Below are positions 22,771 to 34,953 of a stretch of DNA of 64,000 nt, piece by piece. The position numbers and the translations under genes were made by a program. Under the pieces are notes generated by a model. That model did no database searches, was not told where the DNA came from, and worked only from the letters and a program-made list of their open reading frames with translations. This DNA is from Nymphaea colorata (taxonomy: Eukaryota; Streptophyta; Magnoliopsida; Nymphaeales; Nymphaeaceae). The stretch is from assembly GCF_008831285.2 (NCBI RefSeq), contig NC_045142.1:20153354-20217353 (forward strand). Direction: 5' to 3'. The first letter of the stretch is position 1. Every line of letters begins with the position of its first letter.

Positions 22771-24999
22771 AGACAGTCATAGTGTTTTGGCAGCATATAT
22801 ACAGGACTTTTGCTATGAAATTCCCACTGATCTTGTGTGTGTGAGGTTTGCCATCATTGAGAACTTGCTTGTCAGCTAATTAATATTTTTGGGTGATGCA
22901 TTTGAAAGAGGCCTAGCTTAATACCGAACATGGAATCTTTTGCACCCTTTAGATATGATAAAAGTCATTTTGTGCATGAGTTTATAGTAATCTAATTAAA
23001 ATATCATTAGACGCCATACAATGGTGCTACTTAGTCTTCACCTATAAAAATTAAAACTACTTAAGATATTACTAGTACTTTTATATGGGAGAATTCTAGC
23101 ATGTTGAATGCCCAGTGTTGTTAGGTAATTAAAAAGTTAAAAATCTATGGTTGAAAGCACCACAAACTGTTGTAGAAATCACGATAAACTATTATAAAAA
23201 CACAATACCACAACAACCTTCTTCCTACAACTGTTCATTGAGGTTCTTCGTTCTTGAAAATTGTAATATTCAAAAAAATATTGTTCTTACCACTTTTGTC
23301 TGTATTGCTAAAAATAACATAGACCACAAAAAAGCATGGGATCCCCAACCCTGTGATGTATACCTTGTCCCTTCAATGGGGGCCCAAAATGCTACACTTT
23401 CCTTGACGAGGAACCAGTTCTGATGCAATCGGGCTGGGTTTCTCATTCCATTAATGATGAAAAATAATATAAAGAAAAAAAATCAACAGAAAAAACACAA
23501 TTAAAAACTGGCCTCTAACTAAGCCTCAACACTCTCTTGCTCACTCATCAAACTTTCCATGGTCAGGGTCTACACTTTTCAGGATTTGTCTGACCTGAAT
23601 CAGTGACCTTCGGTATCATTAATGTTGGCTTTTCTTTTGTTTTTTGTTTTTTTACTTTGTCAACGACAAAGGAGTTTCCAAAGGAGATAGCCTCCAAAGA
23701 GAAGTGATGTTTAACCACGGAATACCTTCTCACTATTGAGCCTACCAATGAACCAGAATCACTCTCTTAGTTCCTTGACACGAGAACTAAGAGCATGACA
23801 GTTTGTGATTAGAGTAACTTGACAGTCTTTAGGAATCCTCTCTACAAGAACAAGTCCACAATTCTGATCAAGTTTGAGAAGAGAAACCTTTGTACCACCA
23901 ACCTGGTTTTCCTGATTGGGGAGGCATTAAACCATAGTAAACCAGCCACTTTATAAACATTTGCAACACATGTGGTGACCACTTCCAGCCCCCACTCATC
24001 TTTACTCTGACAATGCCAAAAATGACTGAAAATTATGGTTTGCAGCTAGATATTTTTCGCCTGTTTTACATATTGTCCTCATTCTTGTTTATAGAATACC
24101 TTACAACATGAGTGTCAAACTTCCCTCTTAGCAATCTCAGCAGGCTTAACCACCTCTTTATGCACCACCTGATTTTTGAAACACCATAGCTTCCAGATTG
24201 TGACATTGAAGCAGGCAAGCCAACACCATCCGAATTCTTTACATGAGAACCTCTTCCTCCACCACCAGTTCCAGACAGAGAAAAAGTCTGATGTATGGAA
24301 TTTATCAACTCCAAACCATGAATAGATGTATTGCTAAATGTTCATAGCATTAGTATATGAGAAAAGAAAGTGAGATAGATCTTCACAAGCCCTCCACACA
24401 ACTTAAACACAGAAACAATGGAAGACCCTACATGTTGAAGTTTGGCATCAGCAGGTAGACATTAATAACTACAAACAAACACAAACCAGTTAGCTCTAGG
24501 TAATGCTTTTGCATTCCACAGTCTACTGTGCCATGTATCTACCATTCCTTTAATTTTACATGGTTCCAAACTTGGCTCCTAAGCTTTGCAGGTTTATGAT
24601 TTTCTTTAGAACAAAGAAAATCTGCACTTTGCATGAGCCTAAGTTGAAGGCAATCTCCAATGCATTGCACATGTCGCCATAGATTTAGCTCAATGTGGTG
24701 CTGTATTAGCATTTACTTAATGGACTTTCGAAGGAAAGGTTCTACTTCCCAAGCAGATCCAATGGAATCTGCTTGAGTAAAACATCCTCCATAGGGTTTA
24801 GCAAGCTCTCCATTCATCACATTTCAAGTAACAGATTTAGATCCCGCCCAAGAGAAGAAATATTGGGAACCATTTCCACATATCAAGTACTTTTCCTACT
24901 CAAATATTTCTTCATGCATAATGAGTCCCATATGCCCTGGTGAAAAATTAATGTACATCCTAGAAACAACCGATTAGCTTCATTGACCTCTTTAAGTTT

Positions 25000-26700
25000 C
25001 CTAATGCCGAGACCACCTTCCTATTTAGGAAAAGCCAAGACATTCCCGGCAATTAAATGAGGCTTACCCCCTGCATCTGACTCTTCCTATAAAAACTGCA
25101 CATAATCTGTTCCATTTTCTTAATGACACCGAGAGGGCACTTGAACACCAACATCCAGTAAATACGAAGTGCTTCTAATACTGATTTGATCAAGTAGATC
25201 CTACTGCATAGGAAAGTAGCATGCTTTTTCATAAACTAAGTTTACTCTGTATTTTTAAAAGAATAAGAACCATACCAACATTCTCAATTCGTTGGCTTGG
25301 GTGGGAGACCCAAATATCGACTAGGGAACTGTCCTCGGCTCTCACCAAACTGATTACAAATACTTGAAATCTTGCTTTGGCCCATAATGAAAAAGAAGAA
25401 TGCTGATTTTTGAAGGTTAATCATCATTCCAGCATGGAGTTCAAACAGAAAAAAAAAATTGTAGATAAAGAAGCCATTCTTGAAGGCTTTTAAGAAAATC
25501 AAGATGTCATCAGCATACATGTAGAAAAAACTCCTTCTATGCCTCTTCCAATATGCAGTGCTTCAATCATTCTTCTTTGAATTGTAGCTTGCAATGTATG
25601 TGAAAAGATTTTCATGACAATGAGGAATAAAAATGAAGATAAAGGTATCCTTATTGCAGACCATGAGAAGATCCAAAGTATTCACCTTGATGGTCATTAA
25701 TCACAAGAGCACAGAAATCATTTGTCACTACTGTCATTACTTTTTAAGTCCAAATAGGATGAAATCCTAAATGCAAGATGGCAGCTTGTAAGAAAGTCCA
25801 ATTGACCCTGTCATATGCTTTTGATAGGTCTATCTTCAACATAAGCGAGTTGATCTAGCTTTAGACATTGTGAATACCATCTCAAGAACAAGAAGAAGAC
25901 ATTGATGGATGTTTCTATCTTTCAAAAAACCACCTTGCATGTTGGAAATGACCCACTTTAGTGCCTTCTTCATTCTTGAAACCATGATTCTGAAAATAAA
26001 TTTCAGTACACTATTCTCAAGAACAATATGTCTGAAATTGGAAATGTGCACAGCTGAATCAAATTTAAGAATTATGATTATATGACTTCTGCCTAGTTTC
26101 TTAACAAGCTTTCCTTTCTAAAAAAAAATCTCTAGTGGCAACTGTGATATTAGTCCTTAACGTGTCCCGACTTTTTTGAAGGAACGATTTCAGAAACCCA
26201 TTCAGACCTGGTGCGCTATTGGAGTTGGCACCCATAACAGCTATTCCACTTCCTCATCTGAAATGGGACTTAACAACGTTAAGTTTTTTTTTCTAAATAT
26301 GCAGTGACCAACAGCAAGCTGATCCATAATCATTCTTGTTGAGTTGTCACGGGTAAAAAATCTTTAAAAATGAGAAGTACATGCTGAAAGAATTGGATCC
26401 TCCTCATAAAACTCCCCATCATCTGTCTTCATGTGCAAGAGTCTTTTTTTTTTTACCTTTCTTGAGCATAGCATGAAAACATTTGCTGTTATTATCCCCT
26501 TTTTTTAGCCATGATACCCTTACTCTCTTTTCTAGTACATTTCTTCATCTCAAAGAGCATCCGCAAGAAAACATCTAATATGATTTTCAGAAGTGGACCA
26601 CTTATGAGAGTCAATATCTTGCCTCTTATAAATTTCAATAAGAACCTTTTGAAGTACGTTAATTCTGTTATCAACTTTCTTGGTTCTATACTTACTCCAA
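25000..26700 (-). pseudogene. LINE reverse transcriptase, left arm
   Basis: Broken frames on the minus strand give HMKTDDGEIYEEDPI ahead of RT, SRMKKALKWVISNMQGGFLK with GRNIHQ-like DRNIHQCLLLV, a KAYDRVNW-type segment near 25800, and YADDILIFLKA with the catalytic pair at 25506-25517. These are the ordered blocks of plant L1 RT. The YADD is intact here; the right arm has YADV. Many stops and shifts make the gene dead. Confidence 0.85.
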
Positions 26701-26899
26701 TTACTTAGGCATGGTCGTACTCAATTCTGTTTTGCGAGAAGTTTAAGCACTGCGCATCCTCTACACTCCACTCTCCATGCTCTTGTAATAATGACCTTAC
26801 AACTAGGTTGACACTCTCAATAAAGGAACTATTTAGATCTTCATCTTCTCTTGCATGCGGTTTTAAAGATATTTAATTTACATGTAAAAGTGAAGTGCT

Positions 26900-27520
26900 G
26901 AGTGGTCTAAAGAACTTCTTGGTTCTACCAAAAGCTGCCGACAGTTTTCAACTTGCACAAAAATCTATCTAAGTTGCTTTGAACCAGTGCAGTCGGGGTG
27001 CAGAATGCTCTGTTTCTGTCCACAATCTCTCTTAGTCCAACATCTTGAATGAATCCATTGAATGCTAAACATGCTTGTCTAGCAGGGGCAGGCCCATTTT
27101 TCAGACTCCTTATAAGTTGAATTAAAATCTTTCATTATAATACTAACATTTTTTATTGGCAATAATGATATTTAACATAACCAATTGGTCTTTGCGAATT
27201 CTAAAGTGAGGGTGAAGATACACCCCTATTGTATCAAAATTGAGATTGAAAGCTTTATGAATAAACAAACAATCCATCCAAAATTTATTAAATTTGGAAC
27301 TAGTCAATCTAATATCAGCCTGTCTCTAACTCTACACAATTATGGCCCCACTAAGATCGTATCAATATAGATAAAAAAAAACTCCTCACAGTGATTGCAA
27401 AAGGATTTGAAGTTGTCTGCATTCAACATGATATCGAAACATGAAAATGTTCCCAAGACCAATTGCTAAAATCTTTCTAGGTTGTTAGAGTAGCAAGGCC
27501 TCTAACATTCCAACTATAAA
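26900..27520 (-). pseudogene. LINE endonuclease N-terminal region, left arm
   Basis: EVYSWNVRGLA, encoded on the minus strand with SWNVRGL at 27495-27515, matches the KIISWNVRGLN start of plant L1 apurinic-like endonucleases, which nick target DNA. Stops follow within a few residues and the rest is hard to follow, so the domain is strongly decayed. Confidence 0.7.
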
Positions 27521-28032
27521 CTTCATTTGATGGCAATTGGCAACTCCTCTTAGGCTCCTTTTCCTACAGGAGAACACTCTCTTTGTTAGGGAAATCCTCT
27601 GCTCCTTGGATATCCATGTCAGGATCATGTTGTGCCAACTTCCTTTCTTTCAGGCCAGAACTTTATATAGCCTTAAAAAATGTTGTCCCACAACCCTTCT
27701 TCTTAAAATTGTTAACTTCTTTGGAATGGAGGGCTCTTTTTTGCTCAAACTAATATTCATAGGAGAGGAAGACCTTTTATCTTTTTGTTTTCAGTCCATT
27801 AGTACAGTCCTAGTGGAGTTCAAACAGCCAAATCCAGGAAAAATTCCTCCTCAACTTCTGTGGCTTTCTTCTTGGTCTCATGGCAGGACTCAGCAATAGT
27901 TTTACCATGGTTAACCTTCAATGAAGATGATTCCATCACCATTTCATATGAGATAATCCCTTGAGACTCGTGACCCATAGATCATAGGTCTTCAATAGGA
28001 AGTACATCTTTTTCAAGAGGCAGAAATTGATT

Positions 28033-28712
28033 TCATTTAATATTAGATAGCTTGCATTGCTTAGAGCCTAGATTCCACCTTCTATTAGCAATAATGACGT
28101 GAGTCCACCCATTTGAGGGTTTAGTATTCACTTTTCCCTCCCTCATACGAGTGAGACAATCTCCTGTGGAATGTAATGAAACCCCACATAAGGTACAGAA
28201 ACAAATTTTTGTTTCATCTTCCACCATTTATTCAAAAACTTTATCACCATCAAGTATACAAATCGAACCCATAAGTGAAGCCATCAGCATCTACAAAAAA
28301 ACTACCCAGAACCTTAACGACACCAGCTAACACCTTGCAGTTCCACATATAAAGAGGCAACTTCGGTAGACGAATCCCTAGAGGGGTTCCCGTGACAGCT
28401 TGAAGTCGAAGCGGCATTCCTGACTTCCATTTGCTAGAGACCAAAAACCTATCGTGAACACACCATTTTTCTGGTTGCATAACTTCCTCCAAATATTCCT
28501 TTGAGGAAGCCTTGATCAAAAAGAGTCATTTTGAAAGGAGTGAAAATTGTTTTCACCTGATACAAATTGTGAAAAACTTCCACCCAATCCAGACAAAATC
28601 TTGAGCTACCGCCTAATAGAATTGCAATAGCAGTCCATCTGAAAGGTCTGACCAATTGCTTCCCCTCAATTTCACACGCTGCAAGATCTGGTAATCCAAA
28701 TGCTCCTCCCAC
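28033..28712 (-). pseudogene. LINE ORF1 (RNA-binding protein), left arm
   Basis: Three overlapping frames together give a plant LINE ORF1. Its N-terminal domain has PFRWTAIAILLGG, a RFLVSSKWKSGMPLRL segment, and a GIRLPKLPLYMWN block like the WVRLPNLPLEYW region of plant LINE ORF1. CTLCGVSLHSTGDC follows, a zinc knuckle with exact CX2CX4HX4C spacing (frame 28227-28033). Such proteins bind LINE RNA in the ribonucleoprotein. Two frameshifts split it in both arms. Confidence 0.75.
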
Positions 28713-30096
28713 TCATTTTGGTCCACAACACCAGCGCTTTACCACCGACACCCAAAATCATCGCGCTGATAGAACTGACTGTTTGATCAATAGGTGACTT
28801 TTCATGATCCATCATCTCTAAGGATGGGCGAGAGCCTCCACCACCCACGATAAAGTGATGATCACGAACATTTTCCTAACTCTAACCTAGGTTCATGTTG
28901 TTCCCTTTCTCTGCTCCTTCACGTTATAACCACATCTTCTCCTTGACCAAGAACTGTTACATGTGGAACAATCCACATGCTGCTCACTTTGACCATGTGC
29001 TTCTTTTCCCCACCATTTGTATTTAAATCCACACCCTTAAGTCACAACCTACCTCATGATCTCCTTTATAAATACAAGGAGTTTTTCTTTGTAGATCTAC
29101 GATTAACAGTTGCCATAGCAACCTTCCTCTCCTCCTTCATGATCCTCCTCCTGTAACTTCTCCCAGTTGCACTATCAAACTTTCCTACCAACATCTTCAC
29201 TAACACTGTCAATGTTAACCTAAACTCCAGGCTTCTCGATAGACCTCATTCACCAAGACTTGCCTCTCTCTCATCTCTATGATCCTTCATCCACTCCAGT
29301 TCGATGCACTGAGCAGGGCAGCTCTACGCTTCAAGTTGTGCTCCCAATTGGCTTCAGGTTATGCCAACACCAACAACACGACCATCCACGTGTATTCTCA
29401 TGAAGCCTGACCAGATGAACTACTTCCAGTGCCTGACCGCTAAAATCTGGAAATATCTGGCAAATTCCAGATTTCAAGGAAATGCCCCGGTAACTTAGAA
29501 GTTTAGAACTAAAGCCCATTGTTCCTAGAAAGGTTCGTCTGTGTTATCACGGCAGAACTCGATGCATGAAAAGTAAGAAAGAAATGGAAACTTGTGTCGT
29601 AAAAAGTTTAAAAACGAGTTGATCTGGCAACTATATCTTGTGAAAAGTAACAAAAATTGATTGAAACTTGTGTCCAGCTATCTAAGGGTCCTTTCAAGAT
29701 TCAATTGCTATGATTATTCTCATTGTTTTCATGTTTAATTGAGTTGAGGAGGACTATCTGGTTGTGAAATGTGTTGGGGTCCGCTAAACAGGTGAAACTG
29801 CCAACAAGCGTTCACATCCTGCAATCAAACCTGGTTGAAATGTTTTGGAAAACTTCCGCCTATACGACAAGACAAAAATTTTAGAAAAGAAAGTTGGCCG
29901 TATGTCCAACTATTTCTTCTCAAATCCCACCATACAACCTATATACTTAAATCTATGAGAGAATAGGCTGGTAGGCAGTTGTTTCAAGTTATCAAAGCGG
30001 CAACTTCATGTGCTATAAAAAGAAGACATTGATACATCTATATATAGAGAGTTTCTCATTTAGCTTTACATTAGTACATCACTAGAAGTCCAATCC

Positions 30097-31089
30097 TACT
30101 GGGTCATCATCGATACTGGCAGCAACCTCATATGGACATTGTGTGTTCCTTACTACAACTTTACCTGCCAAATGAAGTCCACATTAAAGCCACTTCAGTC
30201 CTCCACATACCATAACCTGAGATGCACTAGCTTCTGGTCCGCTTCTGACGACAACCAACTTCATAGCGTCAAGTCCTCATATGGTGATGGATCTGTTGTA
30301 GAAGGGTCCCTTGCTCTCGAAAGATTTTGGTTTGAGGATGTCACTGATGGCACCATCAAGCTTCCGACAATCGCCTTTGGTTGTGTTCATAAAGAAAATA
30401 GTGTCGATTTCGAAAATCTTGTAGATCCTAGTCTTCTTGGCCTTAGGCCAGGATCTCTTTCACTTGTTAGTCACATCGGCTTCTTTATTAACCATAAATT
30501 TGCTTACGGTCTTCCTCTCCATAGCAAGAAAAATAATGTCATTGAGTAGATCAAATTCTGTGAGGAGGTAGAGTTCTTCGGAACCCAAGAGGTTTCAACA
30601 GACGCCAATGGAAGCAAATGCAGCTCAAGGCACTTTCTATACACTCACACTAGATTACATAAATGTGGGGAACAACAGACTCAACATATAGTTCGGAGGT
30701 GCACAGACGGCAACATGGTTGGGATATGCTGGATCAATCATGATACACTTGGGTACCACGCTGACTATCTTGCCAAAGATGTGTATGATCAAGTGGCAAA
30801 CACGGTGGCTAATGTCACAAACCATAAACGCTTCTATCATCCTAACCAAGATTATTTGTGTTATAATGTAGAGAATAATGGTGATCCATATTAAGGATTG
30901 CTGAAGATGACCTTTCATTCCACCAACGCAGACTTGAAGCTGCCACCTTCAAATATCTTTTGGATGTATAGAAGTGCGACAGCTAGCTTAGCCATTTTCG
31001 GGAATGTTTTCCAGCAGAACATGCATGTGAAATATGATTTGGGGAAGGGGCTGCTTTCTTTTGCATCAATTGAATGTACTCGGGGCTAA
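30097..31089 (+). pseudogene. nepenthesin-type aspartic protease pseudogene
   Basis: WVIIDTGSNLIW (DTGS at 30112-30123) is the first catalytic motif of plant A1 proteases. SSYGDGSVVEGSLA with the flap region, FGCVHKE and LGLRPGSLSLVS follow. After the stop at 30549, similarity resumes in another frame: LDYINVGNN, then MIHLGTTLTILP where the second catalytic motif DSGTT should be, so Asp is His. KLPPSNIFW and FGNVFQQNMHVKYDL match the C-terminal lobe, and a stop follows ECTRG at 31087-31089. The usual KFSYCL Cys reads KFAYGL. The signal peptide and prosegment (about 80-100 residues) are missing upstream, and an in-frame TAA interrupts near 30892. It cannot be active. Confidence 0.88.
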
Positions 31090-31093
31090 AGGT

Positions 31094-31116
31094 GTATATA
31101 TATATATATATATATT
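31094..31116. repeat. (AT)n microsatellite
   Basis: About 11 TA repeats just after the protease pseudogene. Confidence 0.95.
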
Positions 31117-31266
31117 TCTTTTGTGATGATCTACGTGGTTCTCTGTACTAGTCTATAATTGGCAGCATTGGACGCTGCTTATGTTTTATGTCCTGATTGT
31201 CATGTGGTTGTTGGTGTTATTTTTTCATGTTGAATAAATATATGTATCTTGTTTTAAAGATGTTCT

Positions 31267-31281
31267 CCCCCCCCCCCCCCC
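31267..31281. repeat. poly-C run
   Basis: Fifteen consecutive C. Unusual in this AT-rich DNA and a likely place for length error. Confidence 0.95.
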
Positions 31282-31689
31282 GTTTAAGTTTAAAGCTTAA
31301 CTTAGATATGTCTGCACAAGTATGAACATTAACTATGGCTTTAACTCGACAGTCGCTAATACTGGTAATTCTGTCGCTAATAAGTAATCGCGATGGTCAA
31401 AACTCCACCAACACAAGTCCCGTTGCCCAAACGATTACCGATGAAAATGGCCATCGTGTCTTAGTTGTGTTTGTTGCGACATTAGTTGCTTTAAGTTAGC
31501 ATAATGGCCATGGAATGTGCCTACACCTTATTGTAACTTTGACGATGGAATTTTCGGTCCCATAACACAATGTGTTCTGTGACGGTTATATAAGTCGCTT
31601 AACTTCACAATGTCTTTTAACTTTGCAACTAACAATGCTAACCCTCCATCAACAATGATGGTTGTTGTAGCTTGCACAGTGTACTGGGT

Positions 31690-31822
31690 AGCGACATATT
31701 TTCGAGTCCCTTACACATGTTTGGAACAGATTTAGTACACAGCGACATATTCTTGAGTCCCTGACACATGTATGGGAACGACATATTTTCAAGTTGCTGA
31801 CACATGTTTGGAACAGATTTTG
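31690..31822 (+). repeat. degenerate tandem repeats in spacer
   Basis: Three units, starting at 31690, 31741 and 31777, share CGACATATT, GAGTCCCTGACACATG and GGAACAGATTT words, with a shorter middle unit. Together with the CGAC/GTCG-rich stretch from about 31340, they look like the subterminal repeats of a DNA transposon. No terminus was identified. Confidence 0.6.
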
Positions 31823-32139
31823 GGATTACTGAAGAATATTAAACGAGTGCAAGTGTATCTAAAATTCGGAATATATAGTACCTGCTCAGCATTTAATTCA
31901 TTAGAAGATTAATTTTTTTGTTAATTGAAATTCAGTTACGTTTCTTGAAATAAGAATATGGTGCTTTTATATATTTTTTTAAGAAAAGCAGAATATTATT
32001 CTTAACAAGTTCCATCTAAGAGAATTTAAAAGTCTCAGCGCAGGTTACACAAAAGACTTTACCTCCAGAAAGTTGTAAGCTTCAATAGTCTTATATGTAC
32101 TCTTTTTCATAAGGTCAAACAAATAGATCAGGTTACTTC

Positions 32140-32420
32140 GAGAAGAGTAGCATAACTGGTCGAGTTAAGAGTTTGGTGAGAGTCAGGTAGTCAGTTCCAA
32201 TACCATGAGCATTATTCTCATGAACCATAAAGGTTGGCAGGAGCTACTCCTAAACTGAAGGGAGTGACCGTAAATTCACCTGGTTTTGATGTTTCTCTAG
32301 ACCCTGGGGTAAAGGGGATGAGTAGATCTTCTGCCCCTCATGCATGCGGGTGGCAGGTTTACTCCCGCTCACCCGTAATAAAGAAGGGTTTTCTCCACAA
32401 GCAAGAGGTCCACTAAAATG
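32140..32420 (+). mobile_element. tRNA-derived SINE candidate in spacer
   Basis: TAGCATAACTGG (32147-32158) matches the A-box pattern exactly. CAGTTCCAATACC about 44 bases on approximates a B box at tRNA-like distance. The body has CTCCTAAACTGAAGGGAG and GGTGAGCGGGAGT-type hairpin words. The 60-residue frame inside is not protein-like. Confidence 0.45.
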
Positions 32421-32759
32421 TCATGCATTTGAGAACAGTGTTTATAAAAGTTGGCCTGAATTAATTTAAGTCAATTTGAATTGTTTGGCAAACCTGTTTT
32501 ATTCAGTGGCTGTTGCCCCGTGTTGTTATTTAATTATCTTTAAATAGTTTTAAGATTTTTTCTATTCCATTTTTCACTTGTTTTTTTAAATATAGTATAC
32601 TGATTTATCTTACCGACAGCCTGCAGGTTGTTTCGTTTTGGCTTTCGGTTCTGATTCTGATTGTCATAAACATTTATTAGAAACGAATGGTCCATAGAAT
32701 GGATTCATTTTCACTGTTACCCAAATAAATATATATTGTTGAAGGTTCCACACTGCATC

Positions 32760-33160
32760 AATCTCTCTCTCTCTCTCCTGTGTGTGCCTGTGAATATATA
32801 TATTTATACATATAAGATGATAAAAAAACATACCACTTAGGTAAGGGACGGAAGCCAGGCCTATTAATTTTTTTTTCGTAATTTAGCAGTATCTTCAAAT
32901 ATATTTGGTGATAAAACATACATTAAGTTAGTTATTTTTTATTTTATTAATATACATAATAATTAAAAATAAATGGCTCTATAACATTAAAATTTTAATA
33001 GTAGAAAAAAACACTTCTTTTTATGAAAGTAATTTGAACTTGAACATTATTTAGATTAAATTAGTGTTATAATGAACAAATTAGGAGATCCACATTTTGT
33101 TCAAAACACATTTTAACACAAATATAAGAGGTCTGTTGGTTTTTGTTTGTGACCGAAGTA

Positions 33161-33192
<32 letters not shown>

Positions 33193-33590
33193 GTATAATT
33201 TTCAATGACATTGCTATCTCTTTTATAAGGACCGTGGTGTAGGTATGTGAAACGCATTAAAATAGGGAAGGGGAAGTTGGTCGGTCAAACCAAGGCATCT
33301 TTCAGATGTGGTTTCATTAGCATATCAGTCTTCTATATGCTTTTGTGGTGATGCTGATCTGTGTTGAAGTCGAAGATATATGTGAGAGACTTCTACATAA
33401 AAAAGGACCAAAAGTTGTGGAAACTCGTTCTTCTGCTTGAAGAGTCATATTTAGCACTTGTTGAATCATAATAAAAAGACGGTCAATTGCTCTGATGTAA
33501 CAGATTTCGATTTTCTTTTTGTCATGGTATTCATAGTTCAGTTCTTCCATAGCCACCATATTGCCATGGGAACACAATCTTCCAACTTCA
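32760..33590 (+). repeat. spacer segment similar to 59270-60485
   Basis: Starting at a CT run, both copies share ACATACCACTTA, AAAATTTTAATA, GACCGTGGTGTAGG, CATTAGCATATCAG and CACAATCTTCCAACTTCA. The order is direct. The 59-60 kb copy has extra inserts of about 100 bases (near 59670-59800) and about 260 bases (59855-60115). Function unknown; no coding frame is shared. Confidence 0.85.
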
Positions 33591-33690
33591 NNNNNNNNNN
33601 NNNNNNNNNNNNNNNNNNNNNNNNNNNNNNNNNNNNNNNNNNNNNNNNNNNNNNNNNNNNNNNNNNNNNNNNNNNNNNNNNNNNNNNNNN
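33591..33690. other. assembly gap of 100 N
   Basis: Exactly 100 Ns, a standard size for a scaffold gap of unknown length. The right inverted arm starts at the next base. Open frames running through it are artefacts. Confidence 0.99.
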
Positions 33691-34953
33691 TTTTATAGCA
33701 CATGAAGTTGCCGCTTTGATAACTTGAAACAACTGCCTACCAGCCTATTCTCTCATAGATTTAAGTATATAGGTTGTATGGTGGGATTTGAGAAGAAATA
33801 GTTGGACATACGGCCAACTTTCTTTTCTAAAATTTTTGTCTTGTCGTATAGGCGGAAGTTTTCCAAAAAATTTCAACCAGGTTTGATTGCAGGATGTGAA
33901 CGCTTGTTGGCAGTTTCACCTGTTTAGCGGACCCAACACATTTCACAACCAGATAGTCCTCCTCAACTCAATTAAACATGAAAACAATGAGAATAATAAT
34001 AGCAATTGAATCTTGAAAGGACCCTTAGATAGCTGGACACAAGTTTCAATCAATTTTTGTTACTTTTCACAAGATATAGTTGCCAGATCAACTCGTTTTT
34101 AAACTTTTTAAGACACAAGTTTCCATTTCTTTCTTACTTTTCATGCATCGAGTTCTGCCATGATAACACAGACGAACCTTTCTAGGAACAATGGGCTTTA
34201 GTTCTAAACTTCTAAGTTACGGGGCATTTCCTTGAAATCTGGAATTTGCCAGATATTTCCAGATTTTAGCGGTCAGGCACTGGAAGTAGTTTCGGTCAGG
34301 CTTCATGAGAATACACGTGGATGGTCGTGTTGTTGGTGTTGGCATAACCTGAAGCCAATTGGGACACAACTTGAAGCGTAGAGCTGCCCTGCTCAGTGCA
34401 TCGAACTGGAGTGGATGAAGGATCATAGAGATGAGAGAGAGGCAAGTCTTGGTGAATGAGGTCTATCGAGAAGCCTGGAGTTTAGGTTAACATTGACAGT
34501 GTTAGTGAAGATGTTGGTAGGAAAGTTTGATAGTGCAACTGGGAGAAGTTACAGGAGGAGGATCATGAAGGAGGAGAGGAAGGTTGCTATGGCAACTGTT
34601 AATCGTAGATCTACAAAGAAAAACTCCTTGTATTTATAAAGGAGATCATGAGGTAGGTTGTGACTTAAGGGTGTGGATTTAAATACAAATGGTGGGGAAA
34701 AGAAGCACATGGTCAAAGTGAGCAGCATGTGGATTGTTCCACATGTAACAGTTCTTGGTCAAGGAGAAGATGTGGTTATAACGTGAAGGAGCAGAGAAAG
34801 GGAACAACATGAACCTAGGTTAGAGTTAGGAAAATGTTTGTGATCATCACTTTATCGTGGGTGGTGGAGGCTCTCGCCCATCCTTAGAGATGATGGATCA
34901 TGAAAAGTCACCTATTGATCAAACAGTCAGTTCTATCAGCGCGATGATTTTGG

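Larger units (their letters stand above)
23440..28870 (-). mobile_element. L1-type LINE, left arm
   Basis: On the minus strand the order is ORF1 with a CCHC knuckle (28712-28033), an endonuclease start (27515), reverse transcriptase with YADD (about 26700-25000), a long 3' part, and an A/T-rich end near 23440-23500. The length of about 5.4 kb suits plant L1 elements. Stops and shifts are scattered throughout. The 5' limit is estimated from the start of ORF1 similarity and is uncertain. The partner copy is at 34840-40270. Confidence 0.88.
14644..30020 (+). repeat. left arm of a giant inverted repeat
   Basis: The whole segment recurs in reverse complement at 33691-48278. Paired landmarks include identical 61-residue frames at 23563-23748 (minus) and 39942-40127 (plus), and 64-residue frames at 28033-28227 and 35480-35674. 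In a 200-base stretch near 29521-29720 I count three differences. The arm is 15,377 bases. It exceeds its partner by 789 bases, explained by a tandem duplication at 20019-21594. The outer break is at ATAATCGA (14644), inside a copia protease. Confidence 0.95.
30021..33590. other. unpaired spacer between inverted arms
   Basis: Left-arm similarity ends at 30020 only because the right sequence starts at the gap. Contents: an aspartic-protease pseudogene, (AT)n and poly-C runs, degenerate repeats (31690-31822), a SINE candidate (32140-32420), and a segment (32760-33590) that is a direct relative of 59270-60485. Confidence 0.85.

Noticed and set aside
33317-33732. Open frames crossing the N gap
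   Set aside because: They contain the 100 unknown bases; the true distance and sequence are unknown.
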